Shown here one piece after another: positions 61,806 through 64,000 of a stretch of DNA of 64,000 nt; positions within the stretch are counted from its first letter, which is position 1; each line of letters opens with the position of its first letter. The notes under the pieces are model-generated. The model made no database searches and was not told the DNA's origin. It was given only the letters and a program-made list of their open reading frames with translations. The stretch lies in assembly GCF_050410775.1 (NCBI RefSeq), contig NZ_CP191229.1. One strand, given 5' to 3'. A program made the translations under genes and the position numbers. Source of the DNA: Erwinia sp050410775. GTDB taxonomy: Bacteria > Pseudomonadota > Gammaproteobacteria > Enterobacterales > Enterobacteriaceae.

Positions 61806-62584
61806 TGACTCCCTACCATTTTACGCAAGGCACGCTGCCGCTGTTGATCAGTATCCCCCATGCAGGAACCGCCCTGACGCCGGAGGTGGAAACCGGGCTT
61901 AGCGAGGCGGCGAAAGGGCTACCGGATACCGACTGGCATATTCCCCGCCTCTACGAGTTTGCGCATGAAATGGGAGCCAGCGTGCTGACGGGGCACTATT
62001 CCCGCTTTGTGATCGATCTGAACCGTCCTCCCGATGATGAGGCCCTTTACAGTACGGCGACAACCGGACTCTTTCCCGAGACGCTTTTTGACGGCACGCC
62101 AACATTCAGAGCGGGCATGGCGCCGGACGCAGCGCTGCGGCAGCACTATCTGGAGACCATCTGGCAGCCTTATCATCTGAAAATTGTGCAGGAGCTGGGG
62201 CGTATTAAGCAGCAGTTTGGCTATGTGCTGCTGTTTGATGCGCATTCTATCGCGTCCGTCATCCCGCGCTTGTTTGACGGCAGGCTGCCCGACCTGAATC
62301 TGGGCACCAACGGTGGGGCAAGCTGCAGCGACAAAATTACCCGGGCGTTAAGTGAAGCCTGCGCCGCGCAACATGATTACAGCTGGGTAATGAATGGCCG
62401 CTTTAAGGGTGGCTATATCACCCGGGCCTACGGCAGGCCGGCAGAGGATCAGCATGCGGTCCAGCTGGAGCTGGCGCAGTGTAACTATATGGATGAAGCG
62501 CCGCCGTTTCACTGGCGGCAGGAAAAGGCGGCACAGCTACAGCCCATGCTGAAAAAGCTCGTTACCGCGCTGCTGGCTCGGTAA
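61805..62584 (+). CDS. hutG: N-formylglutamate deformylase HutG (FGase family)
   Basis: Hydrolyses N-formylglutamate to glutamate and formate, the last step. The 259-aa sequence is of the formylglutamate amidohydrolase family (SIPHAGT, FVIDLNRPPDD, LLFDAHSIASVIPRLF), not the arginase-like formiminoglutamase of Klebsiella hutG. It starts with one base shared with the hutI stop, so the two are translated together. With HutF it completes the five-step pathway. Confidence 0.93.
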   Translation: MTPYHFTQGTLPLLISIPHAGTALTPEVETGLSEAAKGLPDTDWHIPRLYEFAHEMGASVLTGHYSRFVIDLNRPPDDEALYSTATTGLFPETLFDGTPTFRAGMAPDAALRQHYLETIWQPYHLKIVQELGRIKQQFGYVLLFDAHSIASVIPRLFDGRLPDLNLGTNGGASCSDKITRALSEACAAQHDYSWVMNGRFKGGYITRAYGRPAEDQHAVQLELAQCNYMDEAPPFHWRQEKAAQLQPMLKKLVTALLAR

Positions 62585-62617
62585 ACCCGCAGTCTCAGTC
62601 TGGCCAAAAAGGGTGGG

Positions 62618-63259
62618 TCAGCCGGACGTTTTTCTGGCATCCGGCCGCATCAGGTCAAAGCGCAGTTCGTCGCTGATGGCGTAATAGGCACTTGGCCCAC
62701 CCGCCCGCAGAATCGGGTTGGCCTTCGCCGTTTGGTAAATTCCCTCTTCCAGCAGGTCGGTATCAATATGAATAGCGACCACTTCACCCAGCACCATCCA
62801 CTGCTCAAGCTTTTCGCCTGCAGCATCCTCCAGCTGGATTAGCTGCGTCAGCCTGCACTCAAAGTTGACCGGGCTTTCGGCCACCATGCTCACGGCGACC
62901 TGGGTGCCCGGTATCGCTGTTAACCCCGCCAGCGCAAATTCATCCTCACCGTGCGGCACCGAGGCTGAACTTTCATTCATCGGCACCGCCAGTTCCCGGG
63001 TGGCCAGATTCCAGACGAATTCCCGCGTTTCGGCAATATTGGCCACGCTGTCCTTCCAGCCCTGGCTGGAGAAGCCGATCACCGGCGGCTTATAGTTAAA
63101 GCAGTTAAAGAAGCTGTAGGGCGCAAGGTTTCGCTCGCCGCTGGCGCTTTGTGAGCTGATCCAGCCAATCGGACGGGGCCCGATAATGGCATTGAGCGGA
63201 TCGTGCGGCAATCCATGGCCCAGGCGGGGCTGGTAAGAGTGGCGGGAACGCGTCATCAT
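62618..63259 (-). CDS. Flavin reductase family protein (FMN-binding split barrel)
   Basis: Protein of 213 aa with the FMN-binding split-barrel fold. Family features: NAIIGPRPIGWISSQSASGE, NLAPYSFFNCFNYKPPVIGF and an ETREFVWNLATRELAVPMN strand-helix. Such proteins supply reduced flavin or act as flavin-dependent redox enzymes; the partner is unknown. AAGGAGTT precedes ATG 63259. Single gene, divergent from rlmF. Confidence 0.86.
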   Translation of the reverse strand: MMTRSRHSYQPRLGHGLPHDPLNAIIGPRPIGWISSQSASGERNLAPYSFFNCFNYKPPVIGFSSQGWKDSVANIAETREFVWNLATRELAVPMNESSASVPHGEDEFALAGLTAIPGTQVAVSMVAESPVNFECRLTQLIQLEDAAGEKLEQWMVLGEVVAIHIDTDLLEEGIYQTAKANPILRAGGPSAYYAISDELRFDLMRPDARKTSG

Positions 63260-63380
63260 AACTCCTTAAACGTGGCTGATTTGCCTATAGTAACCTGGCG
63301 TGATGGGAAAAAAGGCGGGAATTGTTTACGATCTTTACCGCAGCAGGTATCTTACGCGCCTTCAGACAAGAGAGCCGCCC

Positions 63381-64000
63381 ATGAAAAAGACCGCCGAAAA
63401 GCACCCCCTTCACCCGCGTAACCGCCATCGCGGACGCTATGACTTCCCCGCGCTCATTCAGAGTCATCCGCCGCTGGCGGCCTGCGTGGCGGTCAATCAG
63501 TATGGCGATGAGTCCGTCGATTTCGCCGATCCTGCGGCGGTAAGGACCCTTAATCAGGCGCTGCTGAAGCACTTCTATCAGATTGAACAGTGGACTATCC
63601 CGGAAGGCTTCCTCTGTCCGCCCGTTCCGGGCCGGGCCGACTATATCCACCATCTGGCCGATCTGCTGGCGGAAGACAATCACGCCCGCGTTCCCCACGA
63701 CCTGACGCTGCTCGATATCGGCTGCGGCGCAAACTGCATCTATCCGCTGATTGGCTACCGTGAATATGGCTGGCGTTTTACCGGTAGCGAAGTTAACGAA
63801 GAGGCGATGCGCGCGGCTAATGCCATTATTGCCGCCAATCCCGGCCTGAATCGCGGCGTTCGTCTGCGCCGTCAGAAAGATCCTCAGGCTATTTTCCAGG
63901 GGGTTATTCATAAAAATGAGCAGTATCACGCGGTCATGTGCAACCCGCCGTTTCACGCTTCCGCCAGCGAAGCGCGACAGGGCAGCCAGCGTAAAGTGCG
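63381..64000 (+). CDS. rlmF: 23S rRNA (adenine-1618-N6)-methyltransferase RlmF, 5' part (partial at window end)
   Basis: SAM-dependent methyltransferase that modifies A1618 of 23S rRNA. The frame from ATG 63381 is open to the end of the window, so the 3' third lies outside. Visible: basic N-terminus MKKTAEKHPLHPRNRHRGRY, an IPEGFLCPPVPGRADYIHHL segment, SAM loop LLDIGCGANCIYPLIG near residue 115, and the target-base motif NPPFHAS near 190. The protein matches E. coli YbiN/RlmF in these blocks. A GAGAG lies a few bases before the start. Confidence 0.94.
   Translation, partial: MKKTAEKHPLHPRNRHRGRYDFPALIQSHPPLAACVAVNQYGDESVDFADPAAVRTLNQALLKHFYQIEQWTIPEGFLCPPVPGRADYIHHLADLLAEDNHARVPHDLTLLDIGCGANCIYPLIGYREYGWRFTGSEVNEEAMRAANAIIAANPGLNRGVRLRRQKDPQAIFQGVIHKNEQYHAVMCNPPFHASASEARQGSQRKV

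Overview
The window is a chromosomal segment of an enterobacterium. Gene content and order point to Erwiniaceae (Pantoea, Mixta or Erwinia-like). Most proteins read as close relatives of Escherichia coli genes, but several genes (an orphan UrtE-type ATPase, a GH15 hydrolase, a DUF3772 MscS channel, a SUFU-domain protein, an MpaB-family protein and a complete hut cluster) are absent from E. coli K-12 as I know it. The genus call is inference from gene content; no rRNA or tRNA is present to support it.

Layout. 1-8 kb: end of the biotin operon (bioC partial, bioD), a convergent orphan UrtE-like ABC ATPase, a 0.9-kb regulatory region with DnaA-box-like sites and a LexA box, uvrB, a decayed phage segment with a P2 gpV-like pseudogene, a HigB-HigA type toxin-antitoxin pair, and the YvcK homologue ybhK. 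7.8-10.8 kb: a ModE-type site and a Moco riboswitch ahead of moaABCDE. 10.9-22 kb: a yaiW-like lipoprotein gene, a chemoreceptor with a sigma-28 promoter, ybhL, a structured intergenic element, the ybhP-clsB-ybhN operon, ybhQ, rhlE, dusC, and a small low-GC gene pair (41-aa ORF plus DUF1493). 22-26 kb: ldtB with an extra tail and a GH15 hydrolase. 25.6-47.2 kb: a block collinear with the E. coli yoh-yeh region (yohF, yohD, yohC, pbpG, dld, bglX, yehZYXW, yohO, mlrA) carrying extra genes: an MscS-like channel, an MpaB-family protein, a SUFU-domain protein, a second chemoreceptor, idi and an MFS transporter. 47.4-52.8 kb: an XRE-cupin regulator with a GNAT enzyme, a DUF3750 protein, dinG (LexA box) and ybiB. 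52.9-62.6 kb: an M20 amidohydrolase and the hut cluster (hutU, hutH, hutC, hutD, hutF, hutI, hutG). 62.6-64 kb: a flavin reductase and the start of rlmF.

How the genes work together. The moa operon makes molybdopterin and appears controlled by molybdate (ModE) and by its own product (riboswitch). The hut genes encode the five-step histidine route through formylglutamate (HutH, HutU, HutI, HutF, HutG), with HutC and four repeat-like candidate operators in the two divergent promoter regions. yehZYXW forms an OsmF-type osmolyte ABC importer. uvrB and dinG both carry recognisable LexA boxes. No IS element, CRISPR array, tRNA, rRNA or convincing complete novel defence system was found. The most unusual signals are the structured element at 15.1-15.3 kb, the orphan UrtE ATPase, the DUF1493 pair, the SUFU-domain gene and the TGTACA cluster at mlrA.
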